Of a stretch of 64,000 nucleotides of DNA, positions 38,044 through 64,000 are shown piece after piece. Position 1 is the stretch's first letter; each line of letters begins with the position of its first letter. A program made the position numbers and the translations under genes. The stretch is from Aselliscus stoliczkanus (Eukaryota; Chordata; Mammalia; Chiroptera; Hipposideridae), in contig CM066731.1 of assembly GCA_033961575.1 (NCBI GenBank), forward strand, positions 136,951,001-137,015,000, read 5' to 3'. The notes beneath the pieces were generated by a model, which had not been told where the DNA came from, did not search any database, and saw nothing but the letters and a program-made list of their open reading frames with translations.

Positions 38044-38396
38044 ACACCAGTGGTTCATAAGTTTTAAGAAATGTAAAACATTGAGAATATGAATAAAATA
38101 CTTCAGAAAAAGAGTGAGAATTAAAGAAAATATGATTAGAAATGAGAAGAGTAAAGAAGAAGTACCAGATGCAAATAATCTACAAGCTATAGTCAACACA
38201 ATTGCATATGAGAATAATATCATAATTTAAAACACATTAGGACATATATTTACATTATAAAAACTGCAATTAACTTAGGTACACTTCCAAAATCAGTCTT
38301 TTCCTTCCATTTCACTCAAATATACTTTTCACTTTCAAAAGAAGGCAATCTGTTCCATATTGAGTCAAGTTGATGACTATTAACATCTTAATAGAC

Positions 38397-38503
38397 ATTT
38401 TTTTTTTTTTGAGGGCGGTCTCACTGGCCCTCATATGTGGGACCCGCACCGGGGCCGCTGGCTTCCCAAGCCCGCACTTAACCACCGCGCCACTGGGCCG
38501 GCC
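38397..38503 (-). mobile_element. tRNA-derived SINE, short form (A-head)
   Basis: Minus copy with reversed head CCACTGGGCCGGCC at right. Target-site duplication CTTAATAGAC at 38387-38396 and 38504-38513. Confidence 0.9.
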
Positions 38504-38513
38504 CTTAATAGAC

Positions 38514-39440
38514 TTTTGAAAAAGTCTGCTCCCGCCTTCCTAAACTTGTATTTCCAAATAAACAGTATAAGTTGTTTTCTCAATAATTGAGCTATTGAGT
38601 TCACTAAGAATTGTGTTTGAGAATAGTGAGCTTGTTAATAAATGTATAGATAGAAGACCTAGGTAACTATTAGGGTCTGCAAGAGGGGCTGATGTTAAGC
38701 CAGATATGTCTAATTCTCAGCCCTACTGGCCTCTCTCTATTTCTTGATTTAACAACCTAAGACAATGTCTCTCAATGACTCAACTGTGACAGGTAAGTAA
38801 TTCATTTCACATTACTTCCTGTTTTTTCCCTAATCCTTCTCCCAACTTTTGTTGCTTACTCTATACTTTTTAGTTCTTTTATTGGTTACGTAATTCGTAT
38901 CATATGAACTATTTCATATAATACATTTTTAAATATAATTCATATAATTTCAAAAAGTATGTTTAACGTCCCTCAATTATTTCATTATCTTTAGACAGTA
39001 TCTCAAGTCTTTCTACAAAGTGAGGGAATAAGAATCCTGCACTACCCTTCGTCTCTTCACCACCCCCAACACGCAGCTGTTGTCATCTTCACCAGGACTT
39101 TCCAATTAGAAGCATTGATAGCATTTACATCTACAGCCCCACTTGGCCTTGTCTTATAACTTTATTAAACAGGTTCTCAGCCTTGTTTAGAGGTTATTTC
39201 TAAAAATTAAAAACAAACAGCACATAGGATATTATTATTATGTTTATATTTATTGCAGAATTAAGTATTTTGATTGGACCTTGGGAGAAAAAAAAAATGT
39301 AATCCTATGTAAGGAAAACTGCAACTCAAAGAAAATGACTTCAGAATCAGAGTAAAATGAATTGCTTTTTGTTTTACTCCAACAATTTCTCAGAATCATG
39401 TCATAGTTTACTTTCATATACGAAAATGACAATTTTTTTG
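38514..39440. other. intergenic stretch, no gene seen
   Basis: No recognisable gene or repeat. Confidence 0.5.
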
Positions 39441-39572
39441 AAACTCAGTCTCCACATCTATAAAGCACATACATCTTTTTCACTGAGTTATGGTGAGGAT
39501 TAAATAATAAAATGCTGAGAAGTAATAGATGTTTAAATGTTAGTTCCTTTCAATTCTAGTGTCTTTTACTTA
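39441..39572 (+). repeat. 132 bp duplicated segment, copy 1 (contains MIR 3' part)
   Basis: It aligns without a gap to 41821-41952. I counted 14 differences over about 131 positions, roughly 89% identity. The left two thirds look like a MIR 3' half; the right third does not. Confidence 0.8.
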
Positions 39573-40279
39573 AGACTCTGAAGTTTCTAGTTGCCTTTTT
39601 TCTATCAGACAAGAAACATATGAACTCTTCATTATTATTATGAAAGTAATCCAGCTCTTTTTTCTCCTTCTCACTCCCCTCCCATTCATCTCCTCCATTT
39701 TTCTGTTACCTCTTACTTGAATTACTCCATAGAAACATATTTGACATCCTGGACTAATCTTCAAGGTCACTTATTTTCTCTCATACTATTTTTTTCTCTT
39801 TGCTCTACTTTTAAATCCATCTTTTTATTGAGTTTTATGGGACAACCATATTTTTAATGTCCAGTACTTACTTTATAGATATCATTCCTTTTGAATCTCT
39901 CTGAGGATACTAACTAGAATTGAAAAAAAAAAAAAGTTTTCTTACCTGAATCATCTGAATTCTTTTTGGTCCATTACTTCCTTTAGTCAACTTAGTCGTA
40001 GGTATTATTTGGTGCTGTTGGTTTCCCCCTCATATCTAGTCATCATTATTTATCTGTTTGTGAGAAAAAGACTAGGTTGATGAATTCAAGTAGCTGATGT
40101 GGATTTGTGGATTTTCTTTACTGTCGTGTAGATTGTTTTTTCTCAAAAGATATCACTGTGATGAGAGGATTTCTGGGTAAGTAGGTAAGTCATGTCAAAG
40201 GCTTTAGTCATCTTTAAGATACTTGGGCAGAGAACACAAAGTAATCAGGGTTTCACTCCCAGTATGGGAACAGGAGAGC

Positions 40280-40389
40280 TGTTTTTTGGTTTTTTTTTAG
40301 AGGGTAGTGTCACTGGCCCTCATATATGAGATCCGAACCCGGGCCACTGGCGTTCCAAGCTCCCAACCACTGTGCAACTCCGCTGGCCC
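40280..40389 (-). mobile_element. tRNA-derived SINE, short form (A-head), diverged
   Basis: Minus copy with reversed B-box-like GATCCGAACCC and head GCAACTCCGCTGGCCC; internal bases near the end of the head are missing. Imperfect flanks AGGAGAGCT and AGGAGGGCT. Older than its relatives here. Confidence 0.8.
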
Positions 40390-41239
40390 AGGAGGGCTTT
40401 TTTATCTGGAGCCCACACTCTCACTTGAAGCATTAGCCCTCTCTAGGGCTAATTAGCACTGCATACCTGCTCTGTGTAGGTGGGAAGGAGCAGCTGTTTC
40501 TCATACAATCCTACCCACTTTGCTCACTGGTTCTCCACACCTGTCAACCCAAGCTATGCCAGGAAAGGTGGCTCACACCAATGCTGCAGCCTTTTGAATG
40601 AAGGGCTTATATGTCAATATGTTCTCATTTGTTTTCTTTATGCCAGAAATATATCTTTGATCTGTTAATGATTCTACTCTAGCCTGTTCTCAAAAGAACA
40701 AGCCAAAGGTTTGGGGTACTCTTTTCCTGTCATTTCACTGGCATTTGAAAAGAAAGAGTGGAGAAATATATGTACTCTATTGACTACCCTCAATTAAACC
40801 CTTGTGAATTCCTTCCCCACTCTCCCCAATACCCTTTCTTCCTGCCTTTCTCCCTCTGTTCCTCTTTCCTTTTCTTTCACAGATAAATATCTAGAAGTTT
40901 AGGAAATGATATTAGAATTAAAAACAGTGATGAAAATTTTCCTCTTTTTTCTTTTCATAGAGGTTCTTTATAATACTCACAATAGAAAGCTCAGCAATTT
41001 GTGTGTCAAAGAGCTGAAACTAAACTTAATTCAGGGTCTCTTTTTCCTAGACAAGTCTCTTTGTTGACTTCCACTATCAAAGTAAATACGTCACATTTAA
41101 AAAAAAAATGAACAGGTAAAATTAATTGGTAAATTTAAGTGATTAGTTCATCCAACATGACATATTTGCATAAAAATAATTCAGGTAACAATAAATGATG
41201 TTACAACAAAGAATATCCTCAATTCTTTCTCATATGAAT
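40390..41239. other. intergenic stretch, no gene seen
   Basis: No recognisable gene or repeat. Confidence 0.5.
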
Positions 41240-41455
41240 TTAAGAAACACTTTATTGGAGGCTCCATATCAGGTACTGGGTAAGAGTGCTAATTCTCTAT
41301 GAAACAGGTATTAATATTCCCATTGAGCAAATGAAGAACAGAAGTTCAGAGAAATTAAACAATGTATCCAAGAGCACAGAAGCTAGTAATTGGCAAGACC
41401 AACATTTGAACCCAGGTCTCTGCGCTATTCCTAACCATTTTTCTATTCCACCCCA
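41240..41455 (-). repeat. MIR element
   Basis: Reversed MIR: CCATTGAGCAAATGAAGAAC, then GAACCCAGGTCTCTGCGC. Confidence 0.75.
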
Positions 41456-41820
41456 TATAGGTACTAGGGAAGCCACAAAGTATTGTTAAGTACTGCACAG
41501 GGACCAACCAAGACATTTAAAACTTGTGACATCTATAAATATTGGAAAAACTTTAGCTCCTGGAAATACATTAGAAATCCTCATGTTCAATGAGTCAGTT
41601 AATAGAGTTATACCCACTTCTCTGTGTAAGTCAAAATGTTTGCCATAAACAAACAGACTCCTTAAGGATATTAAGGATTTTCTGGAACTGTCCATTAGAA
41701 AAATCGCACACTGGAGTTGTGTGATATGGAGAAAAGAAGACAGCCTCTGGAGACAGAAATGGTTTTAGATTCTGTCTGCCACTCACTAGTGTCATGTGTA
41801 AGCACATGACACTTATTCTA

Positions 41821-41952
41821 AAACTCAGACTCCACATCTGTAAAGTGCATACATCTTTTTCACTGAGTTATGGTGAGGATTAAATAATAAAGTGCTGAGA
41901 AACAATAGAGGTTTACATGTTAGTTCCTGTCCACTCTAGCGTCTTTTACCTA
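41821..41952 (+). repeat. 132 bp duplicated segment, copy 2 (within MIR from about 41740)
   Basis: Partner of 39441-39572 at a 2380 bp distance. Here the MIR context upstream (GCCTCTGGAGACAGAAATGG) is better preserved, suggesting that this could be the source copy. Confidence 0.8.
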
Positions 41953-43337
41953 AATACTTAAATACCTTAGAATTAATAGATAGGAAGATAGGTATCCATT
42001 TGGTCAATAGATTATACTAAATAAAAATTAAATCCATCATTGGACCACCATTCTTTCTGGAATATATATACATTAAGCTCAAACATTACTTTGGGTCTGA
42101 TTAACTATGTGACTCTGTCCTGCTTATTAGGGATTATTTACTGTAAGTTCTTTCAAAATGAGTTTTTCAAAACATATATTTCTCTTGAGGTGTTTCAGTT
42201 AATATAAAACGTATTTATCCTCCTACATCTTTAATCTACTTAATTAGATTAGCTTTTGTATTATCATCACTACAACTGCATATAGGAGTTTAGGACAACC
42301 ACTGTCTAAAACAGTTTCGAACATAAATATTTCAGGAACTTTGCAGTGCACTTTTCTCCCAGTAAAATGCAATAAGGAAAATGTTCAAGTAGAAAAATAT
42401 ATACTAACTCATACAGAGGCCAGGGTGAAGAACATGGGAAAAAAGCACTTGTACTTTGAGCTCTCCTTTGTTCATTCTTTAGATAAAATATTTGCTCCCT
42501 TTTGGACTTAGAAAATGTAAACAAGTTTCCATAAAAGGAAAACGTCATTTAACTTTTATAGTGTGACGAAATGTAGCCTGTTCAGACTTGTTTGTGATAA
42601 TTGTACATGTGTTGTCACAACATTTTTCTAATATTTGGACTCTATTCTTAAATTGCTATCTTGTAAAAGAAAAATGTTGTGATAGCAAGGATTTTTCTGA
42701 AAGGTGGATCAAGAGAAAAAAAGGAGACATTATAAAAGAAGAAGCTATGTTTATCTGAACTAATAAAGAGTTTCAAGTCAGTGTCATTTGGGAGAAAAAA
42801 GGTAAAACTCAGTTGTCTTTTTTCTTGGCTGAAAGCAATCTCAGACTAAATCTATTTCTCGATCATAATAAATATATTAGATTAGGTAATTTATAGACCT
42901 TCTATATTTTTAAAGTTTTTGATTACTCAGTTCTATGTTTTTTAAATTTTAAATTACTATATCAAGAGCCTTAAGGCAAATACAACTTTAACCCTCAGAA
43001 TGTTGGGAAAAGCTATCCGTTAGTTGATTGATCAATCAACACATATAGATAGATATCAATATAGTCTTGGTGAACAAACCAAATGAGGATATAAAATTAT
43101 TTTTTAAAATTTCAGTGGAAAGAAATTATCAATAAAGATACACTAAACTGTTCACAGTGGGTTCTCCTGAGGATTCAGGGAGTGGGACAGAAAGAGAGAA
43201 CTTGGACAATTTAAAATTCTGTGCTTTCTTTTTTAAAACAGGAGAACGTTATGTTAATAATTCAGAGATACATTTTAAAAATGATTCTTTAAATAATCAT
43301 TATCCTTTAACCCATCAGTGCAAACAGCACATGGAAT
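41953..43337. other. intergenic stretch, no gene seen
   Basis: No recognisable gene or repeat; a small palindrome GTTGATTGATCAATCAAC is at 43023-43040. Confidence 0.5.
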
Positions 43338-43347
43338 AAGGAACTAT

Positions 43348-43730
43348 TGCCATTTGAGACAACATGGATGGATCTTGGATTATCATGCTAAATGAAATAA
43401 GTGAAACAGAAAAAGTCCAGAACAGTATGATTTGATTCATATATGGGATATAAAACTTAAAGCAACAAATGAACAAGACATACTAACAAACAAAAACTGA
43501 TAGACACAAATAATAGTTTGATGGTTACCAGAGGGTAAGGGGGGAGGGGTAGATGAGGGTAAAAGGGGTCAAATATATGGTGATAGAAGGAGAACTGACT
43601 CTGGGTGGTGAACACACAATGTGATATACAGATGATGAATTACAGAATTGTACACTTGAAACCTATGTAATTTTACTAACCAATGTCACCTGAGTAAATT
43701 AAATAAAAATTTTAAAAATTAAAATTAAAA
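43348..43730 (+). mobile_element. 5'-truncated L1 with target-site duplication
   Basis: Starts in the last codons of ORF2 (ACAACATGGATGGATCTTGG), continues with the 3' UTR phrase ACTCTGGGTGGTGAACACAC and ends in an A-rich tail. Perfect 10 bp duplication AAGGAACTAT at 43338-43347 and 43731-43740. Confidence 0.92.
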
Positions 43731-43740
43731 AAGGAACTAT

Positions 43741-45385
43741 GGGGCAGAATTCTCATTGACATCAATATTGCAAGTAATAAATGTGTAGATTATTTGATCT
43801 TAAATGATCTCCAATAAAAGATACCTGATAGCTTAACATTTTTTTACCACAAACATGAGTTTGCCTGGTTCTCTCCTATTCTCTGCGCTCCACAATTTTT
43901 GTATATATACCTCTTCTCCTCCTACACTTTATTCAAATACCATTCTCTTGTTCACAAACCATCCTCTTAGAGTAGAGCTCAAAAAATGGCAGCCTGTGAG
44001 TGCTCATAGGTAGCCCACAATGTGCTTTTAGTTGGCTAGAAAGCATGTTCAAATTAGTTGTCCCATTTAAGAATTTGGAGATTTAACACAAATCTCCAGA
44101 TTCCCAGCTTCTCGTAAAAGATCAAAATATGTGACAACACAGGGCCCACATTCCTTCTCGGCAACTGGGATTGCTGGCAGCTGCCCTTGGAGCCTGGTGC
44201 CTGCTCTCCAGCTCCCCAGAGCCCTGACCACACTCTGTTTACCTCCCCAGCTGCACTCCTAGTGCCGTGCTCCATTTACTACACATCTGGCATTGCTTTT
44301 TGTCTTACGGTAAACAGGAAAGTAATTTCTTACTTATACCCTTATCTTTTTTTTTTTTAAGGGTGGCGGGCAGTAATGAAAGGAATATCAAGCAAGCCAA
44401 ATGTTTCAAGGGAAAAAAATGGGAATGGGCATATTTCTTTATGGAAATGAACATGCTTTTCCTGTGTTTAATAGGCAAACAAAGGGTGTCTATGTTGAAA
44501 GAGCTTAATAACCACAGTAAAAAGCCTGCATGGAACAGAGAAAAGCATGAAAACAATGTAATGAATGTTTTTAAGTGGAAACATACTTAACTGTGGTTTT
44601 GTGAATGCAATTACATGTTAAATGAAAGACTATTTCCCTATATCTAATCTATTTTGACCTTGTAGGTATTTGACTTTGTCATTCTCCACCCCCAACCCCC
44701 ATTTAGAAACACACCCAGAGGTGGACACCCCTGTCCTGACCTACCCCTGCCCTACTGCTTTGCCGTGGGGCAGTAAATAGCAAAGGTTGTCCAGCCCAGC
44801 AGATTCTCTTCCACTTCCCTCTTCTTCCTGCTCTGAAGCCAAGATAAGGGAGGCAGCTGGAAACATTCCTGTTCACTCTCCAACTTCATGCTCCTTCCTC
44901 CTACACAAGGCCTCTCTCTAAGTTCACAGTCTGGCAAAATGTCCATATTAAGAGCTGAGATCTTCCTTTGCTAACGTGGTTCTATTCATTTTACAAGGTC
45001 ACAGGCCCTCCGTTACAGCTGCAAACAGGGCAGATTTCCAACCCCAGCTCAACCCCTGTGGGAGAGTGAATGACCTGTTCAAGACAGCAGCCAAACCTAA
45101 CACAGGCATCTACTGTCTGTTCAAAAGTCACGAGCAGATCAGTAGCTACAGGGTGATGCCAAAAGTTCTCAAGCTCCCAATTTTAGGGGAAAGAAAAGGA
45201 ACCTCTGATTAACTATATCTGAGTCATACCTGAGTCCCACGACCCATCAATTTGGGACACAGATCAGCAAATGTTCACTTAATATAGAATGTGGCTCTAC
45301 TCTCTCTGGGCTATCAGCAGAAATCTATCTTTAACTGTCATTCGTTAGGTCCAACTTCTAGTAATATAATAGTACCTCATCGTCC
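43741..45385. other. intergenic stretch 3' of SLC40A1, no gene seen
   Basis: No recognisable gene. Overlapping open frames at 44267-44590 and 44305-44556 are on opposite strands of one stretch and show no family resemblance. Confidence 0.5.
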
Positions 45386-45560
45386 AGTCCGGGAAGTGCT
45401 TCCACATGATTTATTTGACTCAATAGGTAAAGATATTAAGTAGGTAGGGTTGGTTTTATACTATCCTCTCCAATTTACAGAAGAGAAAATAGAACTGGGG
45501 GAGTTTAATGCGGACTTCTTCAAGGTCAAAGAAAGAGTACTGTGCCTCATGTTTATTTCA
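45386..45560 (-). repeat. MIR-like fragment
   Basis: Reversed MIR pattern: CAATTTACAGAAGAGAAAAT followed by a segment like CTTCTTCAAGGTCAAAG. It lies just beyond the inferred end of the SLC40A1 3' UTR. Confidence 0.55.
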
Positions 45561-45639
45561 GTTTTACCCAAGCCACCATAAACTAGATCTATGAACAGAG
45601 AGGTAACACTCAACCTTATGAGTCATGAAACTGTAGCGC

Positions 45640-45645
45640 TTTATA
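45640..45645 (-). promoter_or_regulatory. candidate distal poly(A) signal TATAAA
   Basis: The minus strand reads CTCTATAAAGCGC, a known weaker variant hexamer, at the point where similarity to the remembered human 3' UTR stops. It would place cleavage near 45615-45630. Confidence 0.4.
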
Positions 45646-46911
45646 GAGGAAAAAATACATTATCTAAAACAGATGATCTGTAACAAAAGCAATTTTAAAT
45701 AATTGGAGAATGCAATTCAGGAAGATTTTAAAAATATTTTTATATAGAAATATTTTACAAAGATTTTACAATGTAGCAAATCATTATGTCATACCATAGA
45801 AAGAAGAAGAAAACGATTAAACCTCCAGAATAAAGAAAGTGCTCATAGCAACGTATTGCAGTCTCCGTGAAAGTGCATAAACAACAGTTAAGGCAAAGTA
45901 CCATGGTGGTACTGGTGTGTTACAAAATGACGTGTAAAACAGTTTTTAAAAATATATACAAAAGTTTTTCCTTTCCTCCATTCTTCTCAAAGACATTTAA
46001 AAGGGATATATTTAAAAATAACTCTTGGGTACAAAACAGTAAAAGTAAAAATGCTCTACCCCAGCGTGTTCAAAGTAGATCAAGTGATTGACAAAACAAA
46101 ACCTTTCCAAGTGTGGGCTTGCTTTCTACATTTAACCTACCAGGCAAAAAGCTGACTCCCTCACATTCCAAGATGGAGATCATTAATGAAAGTGGTGGGA
46201 GTTAAATTCAGATCTTGCCCTTCTATGTGACTTATAATAGCTTCTAGTTTCTATGACCAAGCTACTTGCATATTTGAAGTCATTATGCATTCACTGTGTT
46301 ATAAACCTATTTTATAGCTTTGCTTCTACCTGCAGCTTACATGATAGCCATTTTACAAAGTGCTACATATGCTTAACATAATATTTTGCCCTATCTGATA
46401 ATAAAAACACAAAGGTGCTCTCTAAAGTTGAACCATAAACCCAATTAGAGAATTCTAGTGAAATACTTTGTTTTTCCACATATATGTAAATCCCTTAAGA
46501 TCAATAAGGATAATACTGGTTATCAAACTTTAATCTTCATATGTAGAACAGAATTTTTTTAAAATACTAAAACAGGATAAAAAACCAAAGAAGTAAATGA
46601 GCTGGACTTGAATAACAGTGAGTTTTAAGGAAAACTGATATATCTGAATTCTAGTACAGACTAATAAATATCTGCCAAAGAATAACTCACTTTACATGGC
46701 TAACCTCTCTTTTATGTAAAAGTTTATCTACTCATGAGAAATAGGGAAAATCTGTGTTGCCATTTTTGTCTCCATATTAAAACTGAGTTCTCATTTTCCT
46801 ATTGTTTTCCATCTTTAAATGGAAAAAAACTAATTTCTGCTGACAGGTTTCCTCAATAGCTTTTAGCCCTCAAGGTATCGTTGTGGTGAACCAGAGAGAG
46901 ACACCCAGCCA

Positions 46912-46917
46912 TTTATT
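46912..46917 (-). promoter_or_regulatory. candidate proximal poly(A) signal AATAAA
   Basis: On the minus strand CCAATAAATGG lies about 75 nt after the SLC40A1 stop codon. It is a perfect canonical hexamer and would give a very short 3' UTR isoform. Use is unproven. Confidence 0.4.
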
Positions 46918-46990
46918 GGAATTCTGAAGTAAAAATAAGTACACATGCTCTCTATTATCTAGTAACAGGGATAGCAACAGTTAAACTGTG

Positions 46991-61201
<14,211 letters not shown>

Positions 61202-62318
61202 TTATACTCAGGAAGTTACTTCCTTATCAAAAGGGCACTTTCTGGCTACAGTATGAGCTTTTTCAAAGCCAACAATTCCTCTATGGACTGACTATGTCAG
61301 GTGTTAAAACAGTTCATCCTGGCACAATGGAAAATGTTCTTGCCCAATGACTCAGTAAACCCAAAAAAGCGTATTAATGAGACACACAGTCCTTTTCATT
61401 TTAGAAAAAAGACGTAGTTTCCACACCCAAGAAGGTATCTGAAGACCAAACCTGTTCCTTTATGTGTCAGGTTTCCACCCATGCCTAAAATTTACCTATC
61501 CTCGTTTGAGAGACATAAAGCAGTGTGCCACTGAATCAGAATGAAATGACAGTACAGTTCACAAATATCAGTATGCCTAGAACGTCAGGAAAATAAAAAG
61601 CCAGTTTCCCAAAATGATAAAATGATAATAATGGACTATCTGACATCTAAAGCTTCTTTTACTTCTAATATTCTAAAATTTATGCTCTTTTTCACAAGTA
61701 AATTTCAAACTCATAAAACAGCAGGGCAATCAGAAAGATGAAATTAATATGGGCAAATTCTGGCACCGCATGAATGAAGATATCAGAAATCAATGCATTA
61801 AGCAAGTAGTTATTTTAACATTTTAATACAGATGGGTTTTGAAAGGGGACAAAACTACTTATTTCTTCATTCCAGAATATACAGGGAATTTAGAATTCTT
61901 TCCTGCAAAATATGGAATGATAAATTTTTAAATGAGTCAAGGTAAATTAATGTGTAAGAAATCTATAACGAATCTTATTATGAGATTTTAGGCTCTTTCC
62001 GTGGCTTCTAAGGTTAACACAAAACAGCTCAACAAAGTTCTATCATATCCGATCCCTGGAAATTAGTACAGGAAACGAAATTCCCAGGCGAGATTCCTTA
62101 TGGGTTTGACCCTCCGTGAAAGTACTTACACTCCTCGTTCTTTCCAAAGTCTGTTAACATCTTCCTGATACATTTAATGTATCAGGGGCAAAGTATTATC
62201 CTGGTATGTGAAATGATTTTTAAAATTTAATAAAGCCAAGGCAAACAATCTTATGCATTCAAAACTTAAATTGATGCACATGCACAGTAGCAATCATTTA
62301 CAATAAATTTCACATACA

Positions 62319-62508
62319 CCAGCATTTCTCAAGCTGGAAGTGATTTTACCCTCTAGGAACCACTTGGCAATGTCTGGAGTTGTCCTGGGTTGTCACAACT
62401 GGAATGGGGAGGTGCTATAGGCATCTACAATGCACAGGACAATTCTTCACAACAAAGAATTATCCAGCTCAAAATGTCAATAGTGCTAAGGTAGGAAAAC
62501 CTTGGTGT
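62319..62508 (+). mobile_element. MER20-like hAT element
   Basis: CAGCATTTCTCAAGCTGGAA, then TTGGCAATGTCTGGAGTTGT, CTACAATGCACAGGACAATT and ATTATCCAGCTCAAAATGTC follow the MER20 order. Confidence 0.8.
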
Positions 62509-63689
62509 AGAGGGTTATGAACATAATTTAGAACCACAATTCAAAATTAACATAAGACTAGGGCCTTGGAGGGTGGGGTGGATATTAGTCAAGTAAATGT
62601 TAAAACAAACACTGGAAGCCAATGGAAGCATCATGTTTGAAAAAACGATTCTCGTTTGATGGTCTGAAATGTGAGCTCTAGAACTGTCTGCACTTTCAAC
62701 AGTCAGCACAGTTCATAGCCCGGAGTAGATGCATAACAAATAACTGTGGAATCAACACAGGAGTGTGTGTGCAGGGGATCCTAGCTGTGAATGAATAAGA
62801 ACAGAATGGGTGGCAAAAACCTAGACTGATGTATCAACTATATTTTTAGTATATTTGTTCAAGAAGTTTGAGAGTTAATATGTACCATGATTAATATTTC
62901 TGAGAGAGCAATGTTTTAAAGCTTGTTTTGATCATGAAAAAAATGTTTCCACCTGAGTAGAAATTGTTAGTTTCAAATAAAATTGTACTGAATAATTAAA
63001 AATGTATGATACACATACAATTTACTTGAAACCAATAAAAATACAAGTCTATATATTCAGGTAAAGATGTCCATACAAGTAGCAAATTAAGATATTTTCT
63101 TAATCTTTAATATGAGATGCAAATTTAGATCTGATTAGAATAAAACAGGATGGGGAGAAGGAAGATATTTTATCCTAATCTCCATTCCTCTGAATAGCTC
63201 CCAAGGAAAAGACAAAAATACATAAATGCCCCACGTGATAGATGCCTCCATATGTGAACTTCCTCTTTCTTAGCCTAAAGAGTTGGAAATATTATTTCTA
63301 CTACTATTGCTTCTTTTTTGTGTGTTGTTTTGTTTTCTCCTATCCTTTTTCCAAAAGAATTACTTTTAGATTCCCTAGAACAGGCCATCAAAACAAGTGC
63401 TATTAAATGAAAGTTTTCTCTCTTGCTTATCCCCGTATGACATGTCACCTCCTTGATGGAAAGGAGTAAAATTTCTCTAGTTAACCCCAACTTCCAAAGA
63501 CCTAAGGTTGCTCACAAAGTCCAAGAATCAGGTAAACTCTAAGCAAATGTTGACCAAGTGCAATCTCAAGTTCACCCATTCCTTCCTTCCTTCCATTTCC
63601 TGCCCTCCCATAAGCTCTCCATACTTTGACAATTTGCTTACAAGCCCATCTATACCCAGTGGACTGAGAGCTGAAGATCAACCGAACAT

Positions 63690-64000
63690 CTGTGAATGAA
63701 CAATCATAGTCACTTAATACTTATTGAGAGACTGCTCTGTAGGCACTAGAAATTCAGCAGTGAACAAAAATCAAGGTTCATGCTTTCATGCAGCTTGCAT
63801 CCCAGTGAGCAAAGACCAAAAACAAATCTAGAATGGGTCAAGTGGTGTAAATGCTATGAGAAAATATAAAGTCACGTGGCATTTTCCTGAGGCTGTGACA
63901 GAGACCTCTGTGAGCAGGGACTTGAAGGAAGTAAGGGATGGTGTCATGCAGACATCTGGGGAATAAATGGAGACAGTCCATATGATAATGACATAAGATA
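63690..64000 (-). repeat. L2 fragment running off the window
   Basis: Reversed L2 3' end (ACTTAATACTTATTGAGAG, TAGGCACTAGAAATTCAGCA), continuing with GCTATGAGAAAATATAAAG. Right end not seen. Confidence 0.65.

Larger units (their letters stand above)
45620..46990 (-). other. SLC40A1: SLC40A1 3' UTR (inferred extent)
   Basis: Sequence downstream of the TAA stop, read on the minus strand, resembles the long human SLC40A1 3' UTR as I remember it, including AT-rich stretches and the segment ending near TATAAAGCGC. That resemblance suggests about 1.37 kb of 3' UTR. Two candidate poly(A) signals are visible and listed separately. There is no open reading frame or young repeat in it. The left boundary is approximate. 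Confidence 0.65.

Noticed and set aside
44267..44590. Open frame of 107 codons near the 3' end of SLC40A1
   Set aside because: It has an equally open antisense partner (44305-44556) and no recognisable product.

Overview
The window is vertebrate nuclear DNA from a placental mammal. It is AT-rich, has exons separated by long introns with GT/AG splice sites, and is full of L1, L2, MIR, MaLR and hAT repeats. Many copies of a young tRNA-derived SINE (head reading GGCCGGCCGAGTGGCGCGG) and of longer relatives ending in a CCCCAATAAAAT tail suggest a bat, probably of the rhinolophoid branch. That assignment rests on my memory of bat repeats, not on a search.

The only protein-coding gene I can support is SLC40A1 (ferroportin, the cellular iron exporter), on the minus strand. 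Six coding exons lie between 46991 and 61144 and join in frame into 539 codons equivalent to human residue 38 to the stop. The missing first 37 residues, the promoter and the 5' UTR with its iron-responsive element must lie beyond position 64000. The 3' UTR runs left from 46990, probably to about 45620.

Layout. Positions 1-45600 are intergenic and hold no recognisable gene. By the usual mammalian gene order this is the gap towards WDR75 (inference). It contains most of the SINEs, several L1 3' ends, a long L2 copy, a MaLR LTR, MER5A-like elements and MIRs. Positions 45620-61144 are SLC40A1; its introns carry a well-preserved 618 bp hAT-type DNA transposon with an 8 bp target-site duplication, one SINE, a short L1 end, a long L2 copy and several microsatellites. 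Positions 61145-64000 are part of intron 2 with a MER20-like element and an L2 fragment.

The most interesting material is in the mobile elements: a modular SINE family in which two different tRNA-like heads are joined to different bodies and a common AATAAA-containing tail, a 5'-inverted L1, and a gap-free 132 bp duplicated segment. I found no sign of an undescribed multi-gene system.
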